Positions 1 through 6,880 of a stretch of 10,718 nucleotides of DNA are shown here, one piece after another. The DNA is from Thermoanaerobaculia bacterium (GTDB taxonomy: Bacteria; Acidobacteriota; Thermoanaerobaculia; UBA5066): NCBI GenBank assembly GCA_017999215.1, contig JAGOBQ010000097.1, positions 1 through 10,718 on the forward strand, in the 5' to 3' direction. The notes beneath the pieces are model-generated. The model made no database searches and was not told the DNA's origin. It saw nothing but the letters and a program-made list of their open reading frames with translations. Numbering within the stretch: the first letter of the stretch is position 1; each line of letters starts with the position of its first letter. The position numbers were made by a program, and so were the translations under genes.

Positions 1-2
1 AC

Positions 3-392
3 GGCGGGATCGCGCTCCTCTGGCGGGCGGGCTGCATCATCCGCTCCGCCTTCCTCGACCGGGTGAAGGAGGCGTTCGACGCGCAGCCGGCGCTCCCGAA
101 CCTCCTCCTCGACCCGTGGTTCCGCGACAAGGTCGGAGAGGCCCAGGACGCCTGGCGCCGTGTCGTCTCGGCCGCGGCCTTCTCGGGCGTCTGGGCGCCC
201 GGCCTCTCGACGGCCCTCGCCTGGTACGACGGCTACCGGAGCGCGCGCCTCCCCGCGAACCTCCTTCAGGCACAGCGCGACTACTTCGGGGCGCACCAGT
301 ACGAACGGGTCGACAGCCCCCGCGGCGAGCTCTTCCACACGGACTGGACGGGCGCCCGGGACGGCGAGGGCTCTCCTCCCGGCCGGGGCTGA
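3..392 (+). CDS. gnd: 6-phosphogluconate dehydrogenase (decarboxylating), C-terminal part, 5' end outside window
   Basis: This is the last 129 codons of a 6-phosphogluconate dehydrogenase, the NADP-dependent oxidative pentose phosphate enzyme that converts 6-phosphogluconate to ribulose 5-phosphate and CO2 in the cytoplasm. The reading frame is open from base 3 to a TGA at 390-392. Family hallmarks of the all-helical C-terminal domain are visible: GGIALLWRAGCIIRS at the left edge, then ALAWYDGYRSARLPANLLQ, then AQRDYFGAHQYERVD and the terminal FHTDWTG. The Arg of QRDYFGAH (codon at 276) and its His (codon at 294) match the residues that, in the well-studied sheep enzyme (Arg446 and His452), reach into the neighbouring subunit to bind the substrate phosphate. 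The C-terminus therefore looks functional. The full protein is normally about 470-490 residues, so roughly three quarters of the gene lies upstream. It is convergent with the debranching enzyme gene, with 7 bp between the stops. The GTG at 63 is internal and is not the true start. Confidence 0.94.
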   Translation, partial: GGIALLWRAGCIIRSAFLDRVKEAFDAQPALPNLLLDPWFRDKVGEAQDAWRRVVSAAAFSGVWAPGLSTALAWYDGYRSARLPANLLQAQRDYFGAHQYERVDSPRGELFHTDWTGARDGEGSPPGRG

Positions 393-410
393 CGGCCCCT
401 CAGCCCCCGG
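383..410. terminator. Inverted repeat spanning two convergent stop codons, possible bidirectional terminator
   Basis: GGGGCTGA (385-392) and TCAGCCCC (400-407) form a perfect 8-bp stem around a 7-base loop. Two further G-C pairs can form outside it (383-384 with 409-410) if one C at 408 bulges out. The stem includes the gnd stop codon (TGA) and the complement of the debranching enzyme stop codon, so the hairpin would form in both transcripts. No T-run follows on either strand, so it is not a classical intrinsic terminator. In a genome this GC-rich a short stem can also arise by chance, and three of the pairs follow automatically from two facing TGA stops. It is called a terminator because of its position between convergent genes. 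Confidence 0.35.
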
Positions 411-2328
411 TCTTCAGGACGGCGCGGAGCACCTCTCCGACGCTCCACGCCTGGGCCACGCAGCCGCCCGCGCGGTGGGGCGGGTCGCCGTCGAAGACCT
501 CCGGGAGCTGGCCGAGCCCCGGCCCGAGGAGGTGCTCGAGGAGCGGCGCGAGCCACGCCGCGGCCCTCCGCCGGCTCTCGGGCTTGTTCCCGCGGACGGC
601 CAGGTGGGCGTCGACGAAGGGGCCGAGGAGCCACGGCCAGACGCTCCCCTGGTGGTACGCGGCGTCCCTCTCCGCCGGTCCTCCCTCGAAGCGGCCCCGG
701 TAGTCGGGGTGCGCGGGGTCGAGCGTGCGCAGGCCGTATGGGGTGAGGAGCTTCTCCTCGATCGCCGAGAGCGCCCTCTCGGCCCGGCGACCGGTGACGA
801 GGGGCCTGTGGAGAGAGAGGGCGAACAGCTGGTTGGGGCGGAGGGAGAGGTCTCGCGTCCCGTCCGGCCCGACGACGTCGGCGAGCCAGCCGACGCCCTC
901 GTCCCAGAAGAGGGCCGAGAAGCTCTCGCGCGCCTGGTCGGCGATCGCGAGGAGACGGGCCGCCGTGAAGGCGTCTCCGAGGTCGGCGGCGTAGAGGCTG
1001 ACGACGCGCAGCGCGTTGTGCCAGAGAGCCTGCACCTCGACCGGCTTGCCGGCGCGCGGCGTCACGACGCGCCCGTCGACCCGCGCGTCCATCCAGGTGA
1101 GCTGCTGGCCCGGCTCGCCCGACGAGAGGAGGCCGTCCACGTCGCAGCGGATGCCGAAGCGCGTGCCGCGCAGGTGCCGCTCGACGATCTCGACGAGGAG
1201 CGGGTAGACCTGCCTGCGGAACGCGTCGTCGCGCGTCGCCTCGTGGTAGGCGCGGACCGCCTCGACGAACCAGAGCGTGCCGTCGACGTTGTTGTACTCG
1301 GGCTCGGTCCCCTCGTCGGGGAAGCGGTTCGGGACCATGCCGCGGTCGACGTAGCGCGCGAACGTCTCGAGGACCGAGCGGGCGGCGTCGAACCGGCGCG
1401 TGGCGAGGAGGAGCCCGGGGAGCGCGATCATCGCGTCGCGCCCCCAGTCGGTGAACCACGGGTAGCCGGCCACGATCGTCCATCCCTCGCCGCGCCGCGC
1501 GACGAACCGGTCGGCGGCGCTCCGGAGGACGCGCAGGGCGCGGCGGTCCGAGCCGGCTCCCTCGACCTTCCTCCGCCGCTTCTCCTCCGCGTCGGCGAGG
1601 TCGGGGGCGTCGGAGGCCGAGCGGCCGGCCAGCGTCGCGACGAGAGTCGCCGCGGGGCGGTCGGCGAGGTCCCAGGCGAACGCGAGCGGCGAGAAGAGGT
1701 CCTCGGTGAACGGGAAGCCGCGCGCGCGGTCCAGGTCGTACTCGAAGCCGCGGTACCAGAAGAAGGTCTCCGTGGCGGAGGCGGCGTCGTGGGCGAGTCG
1801 GAGCTCCGGGAGGCCGCAGACGGGCGAGAGGTTCACGGCGCCCTCCTCCCGCGCGAGCGCGGGGTCGCACGGCGTCTCGACGCCGCGGAGGGCGTGGTGG
1901 TCGCGGTACGCGAGGAGGGGTCGGACCTCCAGCCGGGCGGGAGCGCCGCCGGAGAGGAGCTCCCACGTCACCACCGCCGTCGGCTCGCCGTGGACGAGGA
2001 AGAAGGTCCGGCGCAGGCGCGCCCCTCCCGCCTCGTACTCCCACGTCGGGAACGGGTCGACGCGGAAGGAGCGAAGGAGCAGGTCTCCGCGAGGGTGGAG
2101 CTTCCCGCCGTAGAGGTTGACCGAGAGGTCGAAGCGCTCCTCGTCCACGAAGAGCGTCTCCTCGAGCTTCGCGAGGAGGACGGCGCGGCCGGTCGGCGGC
2201 GTCGTGGCCGAGACGAGGAGGCCGTGGTAGCGGCGCGCACTCCGCCCCGAGACGGTCGACAGCGCGTAGCCGCCGAGACCGTCGGTCTCGAGCCATTCGG
2301 CGTCGGGGAGGAGCGGGAAGCCGTTCAT
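400..2328 (-). CDS. Glycogen debranching enzyme, archaeal/bacterial type (amylo-alpha-1,6-glucosidase, GH133-like)
   Basis: This 642-residue protein hydrolyses the alpha-1,6 branch linkages of glycogen or related alpha-glucans, feeding glycogen breakdown. No signal peptide is visible, so it should act in the cytoplasm. The N-terminal domain (about residues 10-225) opens with the family signature EWLETDGLGGYA and continues with RRYHGLLV. The C-terminal (alpha/alpha)6 catalytic domain (about 240-635) carries WFTDWGRDAMIALPG (near 291-305), EPEYNNVDGTLWF (near 341-353), GQQLTWMDARVDG, VEVQALWHNALR, YHQGSVWPWLLGPF (near 557-570) and the terminal GGCVAQAWSVGEVLRA. These are the conserved blocks of the archaeal-type debranching family, and the length is normal for it. 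It lacks the transferase half found in eukaryotic debranching enzymes. The ATG at 2326-2328 fits the usual start just before the EWLE motif; no clear Shine-Dalgarno precedes it. It is probably the last gene of the operon with the lipoprotein and sensor kinase upstream. Substrate preference (glycogen, pullulan-like oligomers) cannot be told from sequence. Confidence 0.95.
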   Translation of the reverse strand: MNGFPLLPDAEWLETDGLGGYALSTVSGRSARRYHGLLVSATTPPTGRAVLLAKLEETLFVDEERFDLSVNLYGGKLHPRGDLLLRSFRVDPFPTWEYEAGGARLRRTFFLVHGEPTAVVTWELLSGGAPARLEVRPLLAYRDHHALRGVETPCDPALAREEGAVNLSPVCGLPELRLAHDAASATETFFWYRGFEYDLDRARGFPFTEDLFSPLAFAWDLADRPAATLVATLAGRSASDAPDLADAEEKRRRKVEGAGSDRRALRVLRSAADRFVARRGEGWTIVAGYPWFTDWGRDAMIALPGLLLATRRFDAARSVLETFARYVDRGMVPNRFPDEGTEPEYNNVDGTLWFVEAVRAYHEATRDDAFRRQVYPLLVEIVERHLRGTRFGIRCDVDGLLSSGEPGQQLTWMDARVDGRVVTPRAGKPVEVQALWHNALRVVSLYAADLGDAFTAARLLAIADQARESFSALFWDEGVGWLADVVGPDGTRDLSLRPNQLFALSLHRPLVTGRRAERALSAIEEKLLTPYGLRTLDPAHPDYRGRFEGGPAERDAAYHQGSVWPWLLGPFVDAHLAVRGNKPESRRRAAAWLAPLLEHLLGPGLGQLPEVFDGDPPHRAGGCVAQAWSVGEVLRAVLKTGG

Positions 2329-2380
2329 CGTCGCGGAAGGCGCGGAGGAACGTTACACCGGTTCCCCCCGGGCACGCACC

Positions 2381-2752
2381 TCAACGGATCCACACGGTCG
2401 TCCGGAAGGTCCGCTCGGGAGGCGCGTTCCGCGCCGTCGCGTAGAAGGCGACGACGTCCGTGACGCCGGAGCGAAGAGCCGCGAACGGGATCCGCACCCT
2501 CCCGCCGGCGAGCTCCTCGGCCGGTCCCTTCCTGCGGAGGACCTTCTCGTCGACCTCGACGACGTACCAGCGCGCCTCCGACCCGGGGTCGACGGGGAGC
2601 TCGAGGAGCACCTCGTCGCGGGCGTTCGCCTCGAGCGTCTTCCCCGCCGAGGCTTCCGTGGCGAGCCAGACGTTCCTCCCCTCCCAGACGCAGCCGCAGC
2701 CTGCGGTGAGGCTCGCGAGGAGAACCGCGGCGGCGGCGGGGAGGATTCGCAT
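2381..2752 (-). CDS. Small predicted lipoprotein with a chagasin/I42-like core (divergent)
   Basis: This is a 123-residue protein not assigned to a named family with certainty. Residues 1-18 form a short hydrophobic signal ending in LTAG before Cys19, an acceptable lipobox, so an envelope lipoprotein is predicted. The only N-terminal positive charge is Arg2, so the signal is on the weak side. The mature part is beta-rich. Its layout resembles chagasin-type cysteine protease inhibitors (family I42): KTLEANARDEVLLELP, then DPGSEARWYV (residues 55-64) where chagasin has NPTTG-x-x-W, then GG (83-84) before an F, then a Gly and a strand ending FYATAR, then ERTFRTTVWI at the C-terminus. The NPTTG residues themselves and the RPW motif are not conserved, so inhibitory activity is doubtful and the domain may only share the fold. 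The ATG is 9 bp after the stop of the sensor kinase, without a visible ribosome binding site, which suggests translational coupling. The debranching enzyme follows after 52 bp. The fold is inferred; the gene call rests on its position, codon use and signal. Confidence 0.8.
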   Translation of the reverse strand: MRILPAAAAVLLASLTAGCGCVWEGRNVWLATEASAGKTLEANARDEVLLELPVDPGSEARWYVVEVDEKVLRRKGPAEELAGGRVRIPFAALRSGVTDVVAFYATARNAPPERTFRTTVWIR

Positions 2753-2761
2753 GAGCGGAGT

Positions 2762-5700
2762 CTAGACGGGCTCCCCCGTCGGGATCCGGAGCGTGAAGAC
2801 CGAACCCCTGCCCGGGGCGCTCTCGACGGAGAGATCGCCGCCCAGGAGCCGGGAGAGCCGGCGGCTGATCGAGAGGCCGAGGCCCGTCCCTCCCTTCGCC
2901 GCGCCTTCCTTCGTCTGCGCGTAGTCCTGGAAGAGGAGCTCCACCTCCTCCGGGGCCATTCCGTCGCCCGTGTCGCGGACCCGGAGGAGGACGTCGCCCC
3001 CCTCGCGCGCGGCCTCGAGCCGGACGACCCCCCGCGCGGTGTGCCGGGCGGCGTTCGAGAGGAGGTTCAGCAGGATCTGGCGGAGGCGGGTCGGGTCGGT
3101 CCGGACGACGCCCGCGGCGTCGAACCCCTCCGCCTCGAGCGTGCTCCCGTTGCGCCGCACCATCGGGGCGACCGTGGCGAGGAGGTCGGGGAGGAAGCGC
3201 GAGAGGTCGACGGGCTCGGAGGCCACGTCGAGCCGTCCCGCCTCCACCTTCGCCAGGTCGAGGACGTCGTTGACGAGCGTCAGCTGGTGTTCGGCCGCCC
3301 GGCGGATCCGTCCGAGGTCCTCCGCGAAGTCGACGAGGCCCCGCTCCGCGGCCTGCTCCGTCAGGAGGTCGGCGTATCCGAGGATCGCGTTGAGCGGGGT
3401 CCGAAGGTCGTGAGTGACGTTCGCGAGGAACTGGCTCTTCACCCGGTTCGCCTCCTCCGTCCGCTGCTTCTCGCGGAGGAGCCGCCGGGTGCGGTCGGCG
3501 ACGAGCTCCTCCAGCTCGCGCGCCCGCCGCTTCAGCATCCTCACGCGCAGGATGTAGAGGCCGAAGGCGACGCCGAGGGCGGCAGCCAGGCAGAGGCCCG
3601 GGAACCAGACCGTCTGGTGGAGGCGCGGCTCGACCCGGACCGTGACCGGGGCTCCGACGGAGGCCGAGGGGCTGCCCGGCGCCGAGACCGACACCTCGAA
3701 CGCGTAGCGGCCGGGGCCGAGGTTCGTGTAGATCGCCGAGCGCCGGGCCCCCGCCTCGACGGGCTTCTCGTCGAAGCCCTCGAGCCGGTAGCGGAACCGG
3801 GCCCGCTCGGGCGAGCGATAGACCGGAGCGGTGTAGCGGATCTCGAGCGTCGAACGGCCGGGCGGCACGATCGCCCCGGCGACGAACGGGACGGGCCGGC
3901 CGTCGACGAGCACCTGCTCGATCCGCGGCGCGGCCGGCTTGCGCGCGGGAAGCCCCGCGCGTGGATCGAGGAGCGCCGCGCCCCCCTGCGTGGCGAACCA
4001 GAGACGGCCATCGCGCGTCCGGAGGCCGGACGGCTCGCCGGCGCCGTTGCACTCGGCCGAGCGAAGGCCCTCGGCCTCTCCGAAGAGCGTCACCGGGATC
4101 GCGGCGATCCGCCCGGCCTCGTAGCGCTCGATCGCCGCGCGCGAAACCCGTGCGATCCCGCGGTTGCTCGTCAGCCAGAGGTGGCCGAGGCCGTCGTCGA
4201 GGACCTCGTACACCGTGTCGTCGAAGAGGCCGTCGCGCTCCGTGAAGGTCCGGAAGCGGCCGTCCCGGCCGCGAGCCAGGCCCCCTCCGAGCGTCCCCGC
4301 CCAGATCGTTCCGTCGTCGTCTTCGTGGATCGCGTAGACGGTCGCCTCCGGAAGGCCCTCGGCCGTGCCGTACGTCTTCGACGTCCCGCCGCGCAGCCGG
4401 ACGAGCCCGGCGCCGGCGGCGCCGATCCAGAGGCTCCCGTCCCGCGTGGCCCGCATCGACCGAAGCCGCGGGCTCGGCACGCCGTCGGCGGCGCCGAGCG
4501 TCACGAACCGCGCCCCGTCGCGCCGGCAGAGGCCGTCGCCGGTGGCGACCCAGAGCGTCCCCGCGGCGTCTTCCGCGACCGCGTAGAGGTCCGGCCCCGG
4601 GAGGCCGGGAGGAACGAGGTCGGGCCTCACGCGGCCACCCGCGATCGCGGCGAGCCCCCCCTTCGTCGCCACCCAGACGACGCCGTCGCGCCCCTCGTGG
4701 AGGCCGACGACCGTCTCGTCGGGGAGGCCGTCCGCGCGGCGATACGTCCTCACGACGCGCCCCTTCTCGAGGAGGGCCAGCCCGGCGGCGTACGTCCCGA
4801 CGAACGTCCGGCCGTCGCTCGTCTCGAGGAAGGTCAGGGTCGGGTTCGTCGGCATCCCCTCGGGGCGCCCCCAGACGCGGAACGAGGAGTCCGAGAGGCG
4901 GTGGACGCCGCCTCCGGCCGAGCCGTACCAGAGGTCGCCGTCCGCGTCCTCGACGAGCGGGAAGATGGGGGCGGGCGAGATCGGCCCCTCCTCGACGAGG
5001 CACTCGACCGGGGCGCCGGCGGCTCCGATCCGGCAGAGCCCCGCCGCCGTCGCGGCCCAGACGTGCCCGTCCCGATCGGACGCGAGCGTGTGGACCTTCT
5101 CGCTCGCGAGCCCGTTCGCCGCGCGGATCGAACGCGTCGAGCCGTCCTTCCACCTCACGACGCCGGCGTCGGAGCCGACCCAGAGCGCGCCGTCCGATCC
5201 GCGGCAGAGCCCGCGCAGGCGCTCGCTCGGGGCGCCGGGGAGCGCGACCGCTTCGACCGTGCCGTCCGGCGCGCGGCGCGCGAGGCCACGGCTCGTCGCG
5301 ATCCACACGGCCCCGTCGGGGTCCTCGAGGAGGGACGACACCTCGTCGCTCGGAAGCCCGTCCCGCGTCGTCAGGACCGTGATCCCCTCGCCCGCGATCC
5401 GGACGAGCCCTCCTCCCGACGTCCCGGCCCAGACCGCGCCGGCGCGGTCCGCGAGGAGACAGCGGACGGCCCGCTCCGGGACCCCCTCGCGCGCGCCGAA
5501 CGCGCGGGCGGAGCTTTCGACGATTCGCGCGAGACCGGCAGCCGTTCCGACCCAGAGGCTCCCGTCCGGCGTCCCGAGGAGCGCGTAGACGACGTTGTGC
5601 GGGAGGCCCGGCGTGTTGCGCCGGTCGTGAACGACGAAGTCCCTCCCGTCGAAGCGCGCGACCCCCTCCTCGGTGCCGACCCAGAGAAAGCCGTCGCGCG

Positions 5701-5917
5701 TGAAGGCGAGCGCGAGGCCGGTGCTCTGCGGCAGCCCGTCATCGGTGCCCCACGACGCCCGAACGTACTGCGTCACGGCTCGGCCGGGATCGAGGGCGAG
5801 CGCCGCCGGAGTGGCGAGGAGGGCGGCCGCGAGGGCGCAGAGAAGCGCGCAACGGCCCCACGCGACACCTCGCGCGAGCGGAGCGCAGACGCGGCGAGCA
5901 GTCCGGCGTCTCGACAT
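2762..5917 (-). CDS. Sensor histidine kinase with double Reg_prop beta-propeller and Y_Y_Y domain
   Basis: This 1051-residue envelope sensor kinase is predicted to detect a ligand outside the cytoplasm and autophosphorylate. After an Arg-rich start, a hydrophobic segment (about 19-41, ending in TPAALA) acts as a signal peptide or anchor. From about residue 72 to 650 there are fourteen repeats of the type DGxLWVGTxxGLxR, the two-component-regulator propeller motif, enough for two seven-bladed propellers. A Y_Y_Y domain follows (about 677-745, with FRYRLEGFDE and TNLGPGRYAFEV), then a transmembrane helix (about 771-790) and a coiled linker. HisKA has FLANVTHDLRTPLNAI with His836 as the phosphoacceptor. 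The ATPase domain has an intact N box (Asn955 in NLLSNAARHT), DTGDGM and GTGLGLSIS. The protein ends there, with no receiver or DNA-binding domain, unlike full hybrid systems of this architecture, so its partner regulator is elsewhere. The ATG at 5917 was chosen; a GTG three codons upstream (5926) is possible and neither has a good ribosome binding site. It is probably the first gene of an operon with the lipoprotein and debranching enzyme, suggesting a carbohydrate-related signal (inference). Confidence 0.94.
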   Translation of the reverse strand: MSRRRTARRVCAPLARGVAWGRCALLCALAAALLATPAALALDPGRAVTQYVRASWGTDDGLPQSTGLALAFTRDGFLWVGTEEGVARFDGRDFVVHDRRNTPGLPHNVVYALLGTPDGSLWVGTAAGLARIVESSARAFGAREGVPERAVRCLLADRAGAVWAGTSGGGLVRIAGEGITVLTTRDGLPSDEVSSLLEDPDGAVWIATSRGLARRAPDGTVEAVALPGAPSERLRGLCRGSDGALWVGSDAGVVRWKDGSTRSIRAANGLASEKVHTLASDRDGHVWAATAAGLCRIGAAGAPVECLVEEGPISPAPIFPLVEDADGDLWYGSAGGGVHRLSDSSFRVWGRPEGMPTNPTLTFLETSDGRTFVGTYAAGLALLEKGRVVRTYRRADGLPDETVVGLHEGRDGVVWVATKGGLAAIAGGRVRPDLVPPGLPGPDLYAVAEDAAGTLWVATGDGLCRRDGARFVTLGAADGVPSPRLRSMRATRDGSLWIGAAGAGLVRLRGGTSKTYGTAEGLPEATVYAIHEDDDGTIWAGTLGGGLARGRDGRFRTFTERDGLFDDTVYEVLDDGLGHLWLTSNRGIARVSRAAIERYEAGRIAAIPVTLFGEAEGLRSAECNGAGEPSGLRTRDGRLWFATQGGAALLDPRAGLPARKPAAPRIEQVLVDGRPVPFVAGAIVPPGRSTLEIRYTAPVYRSPERARFRYRLEGFDEKPVEAGARRSAIYTNLGPGRYAFEVSVSAPGSPSASVGAPVTVRVEPRLHQTVWFPGLCLAAALGVAFGLYILRVRMLKRRARELEELVADRTRRLLREKQRTEEANRVKSQFLANVTHDLRTPLNAILGYADLLTEQAAERGLVDFAEDLGRIRRAAEHQLTLVNDVLDLAKVEAGRLDVASEPVDLSRFLPDLLATVAPMVRRNGSTLEAEGFDAAGVVRTDPTRLRQILLNLLSNAARHTARGVVRLEAAREGGDVLLRVRDTGDGMAPEEVELLFQDYAQTKEGAAKGGTGLGLSISRRLSRLLGGDLSVESAPGRGSVFTLRIPTGEPV

Positions 5918-5986
5918 GGGGGCCACCGGACAGGATACGCGAACGGGGCGCGGCGCGGGCTCCCGGTCGCGCTATCGTCGGGACCG
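5918..5986. promoter_or_regulatory. Divergent intergenic region between sensor kinase and pseudouridine synthase
   Basis: These 69 bases separate the two divergent start codons, so promoters for both transcription units are expected in or near it. No convincing -35/-10 pair is visible. TATCGT at 5973-5978 on the plus strand and TATCCT (about 5931-5936) read on the minus strand are -10-like but lack good -35 partners, and the first lies so close to the ATG that it would give an almost leaderless mRNA. The regulatory role is inferred from gene orientation. Confidence 0.3.
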
Positions 5987-6820
5987 ATGACGTCGCCCGA
6001 GCGCCTCTCCCTGAAGCACCGCGTCGTCGCGGGCGACCCTCCGGGCGCGGCCGACGTCCTCGCCCGCGTCTCGGGCCTCTCGAAGGGGATCGTGAAGGAC
6101 GCAATGCGGAAGGGAGCGGTCCACGTCGGCCGCGCCGGGCGAACGCCGAACCGCCTTCGCCGCGAGACGGCGACGGTGCGTCCGGGCGACGTCCTCGAGA
6201 TCCACTACGACCCCGAGCTCCTGGCCCTCGTCCCCCTCGCGCCCCGCCTCGTTCGGGACGCCGTGCGCTGGTCCGCGTGGGTCAAGCCCGCGGGCCTCCT
6301 GACGCAGGGGACGCCCTTCGGCGACCACGCCTCGCTCCTGCGCCTCGTCGAGAAGTCGCTCGACCGGCCCGCGTTCCCGGTCCACCGCCTCGACCGCGAG
6401 GTGGAAGGCCTCGTCCTCGTCGCGCACGACGAGCGGGCCGCCGCGGCCCTCTCCGAGCTCTTCCGGACCGGGAAGATCGTGAAGCGCTACCGGGCCGAGG
6501 TGCTCGGCGACGTCGCCTCCGCGCTCGGCCGCGAGGGAATCGTCGACACGCCGCTCGACGGGAGAGACGCAAGGACCCTCTGGCGCGTCGTCCCGGGCGA
6601 GACGGGCGGCGGGACGACGACGCTCGACGTGACGATCGAGACCGGGCGCCAGCACCAGATCCGCCGGCACCTCGAGGCGATCGGCCACCCGGTGATGGGC
6701 GACCCGCGCTACGGAGCGGGGAACAAGAACCGCGAGGGGATGCGGCTCGCCGCCGTCTTCCTCGGGTTCCGCGACCCCTTCACCGGCGAGGAGGTCGCCC
6801 TCTCGGCGCAGGGCGACTGA
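5987..6820 (+). CDS. RluA-family pseudouridine synthase with N-terminal S4-like domain
   Basis: This 277-residue enzyme isomerises specific uridines in ribosomal or transfer RNA to pseudouridine. Residues about 23-73 (DVLARVSGLSKGIVKDAMRK through RPGDVLEIHY) form an S4-like RNA-binding domain. The catalytic domain follows, with VKPAGLLTQGT, the catalytic motif FPVHRLDREVEGLVLVA in which Asp136 is the expected nucleophile, KRYRAEVLG, and the C-terminal RQHQIRRHLEAIGHPVMGDP block typical of the family. After HRLD the usual (T/S)SG is EG here (REVEG), a variant of the motif with the catalytic Asp kept. The ATG at 5987 is the first start in frame before the S4 domain; a weak GGGA lies 3 bp upstream. 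The frame is open far upstream, but that part is antisense to the sensor kinase and was excluded. Which RNA and position are modified (RluA-, RluC/D- or TruC-like) cannot be decided by reading alone. Confidence 0.93.
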   Translation: MTSPERLSLKHRVVAGDPPGAADVLARVSGLSKGIVKDAMRKGAVHVGRAGRTPNRLRRETATVRPGDVLEIHYDPELLALVPLAPRLVRDAVRWSAWVKPAGLLTQGTPFGDHASLLRLVEKSLDRPAFPVHRLDREVEGLVLVAHDERAAAALSELFRTGKIVKRYRAEVLGDVASALGREGIVDTPLDGRDARTLWRVVPGETGGGTTTLDVTIETGRQHQIRRHLEAIGHPVMGDPRYGAGNKNREGMRLAAVFLGFRDPFTGEEVALSAQGD

Positions 6821-6836
6821 CGGCCGCGCCCGGCCG
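6821..6836 (+). terminator. GC hairpin directly after the pseudouridine synthase stop
   Basis: CGGCCG (6821-6826), a 4-base loop CGCC and CGGCCG (6831-6836) form a perfect 6-bp hairpin starting at the base after the TGA. There is no T-run after it, so termination is uncertain. It could instead reflect Rho-dependent or structural 3'-end protection, or chance in GC-rich DNA. Confidence 0.25.
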
Positions 6837-6880
6837 GCTGCTACCATCGCCCGCGCAAAGACGACACGAGGGATGACACG

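Noticed and set aside
2347..2365. GGAAC / GTTCC inverted repeat between lipoprotein and debranching enzyme genes
   Set aside because: Only 5 bp with a 9-base loop; too weak to call an operator or terminator.
160..2463. Long plus-strand open frame (767 codons) opposite the debranching enzyme
   Set aside because: It is antisense to a gene with clear family motifs. Its translation is rich in Arg, Glu and Val with no recognisable domain. Such frames arise from the strong third-position GC bias.
2325..5306. Minus-strand open frame of 993 codons in another frame of the sensor kinase
   Set aside because: It is an Arg/Pro/Gly-rich shadow of the sensor kinase frame, without domains.
3041..5986. Upstream extension of the pseudouridine synthase frame (about 980 codons)
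   Set aside because: The extension lies antisense to the sensor kinase and has low-complexity composition with no domain. The real start is the ATG at 5987 before the S4-like domain.
6842..6847. TACCAT as a -10 element for the sigma gene
   Set aside because: Spacing to the start is reasonable but no good -35 lies upstream; TGACGG at 6818-6823 is only a weak match. ECF-type self-regulation could not be tested by eye.
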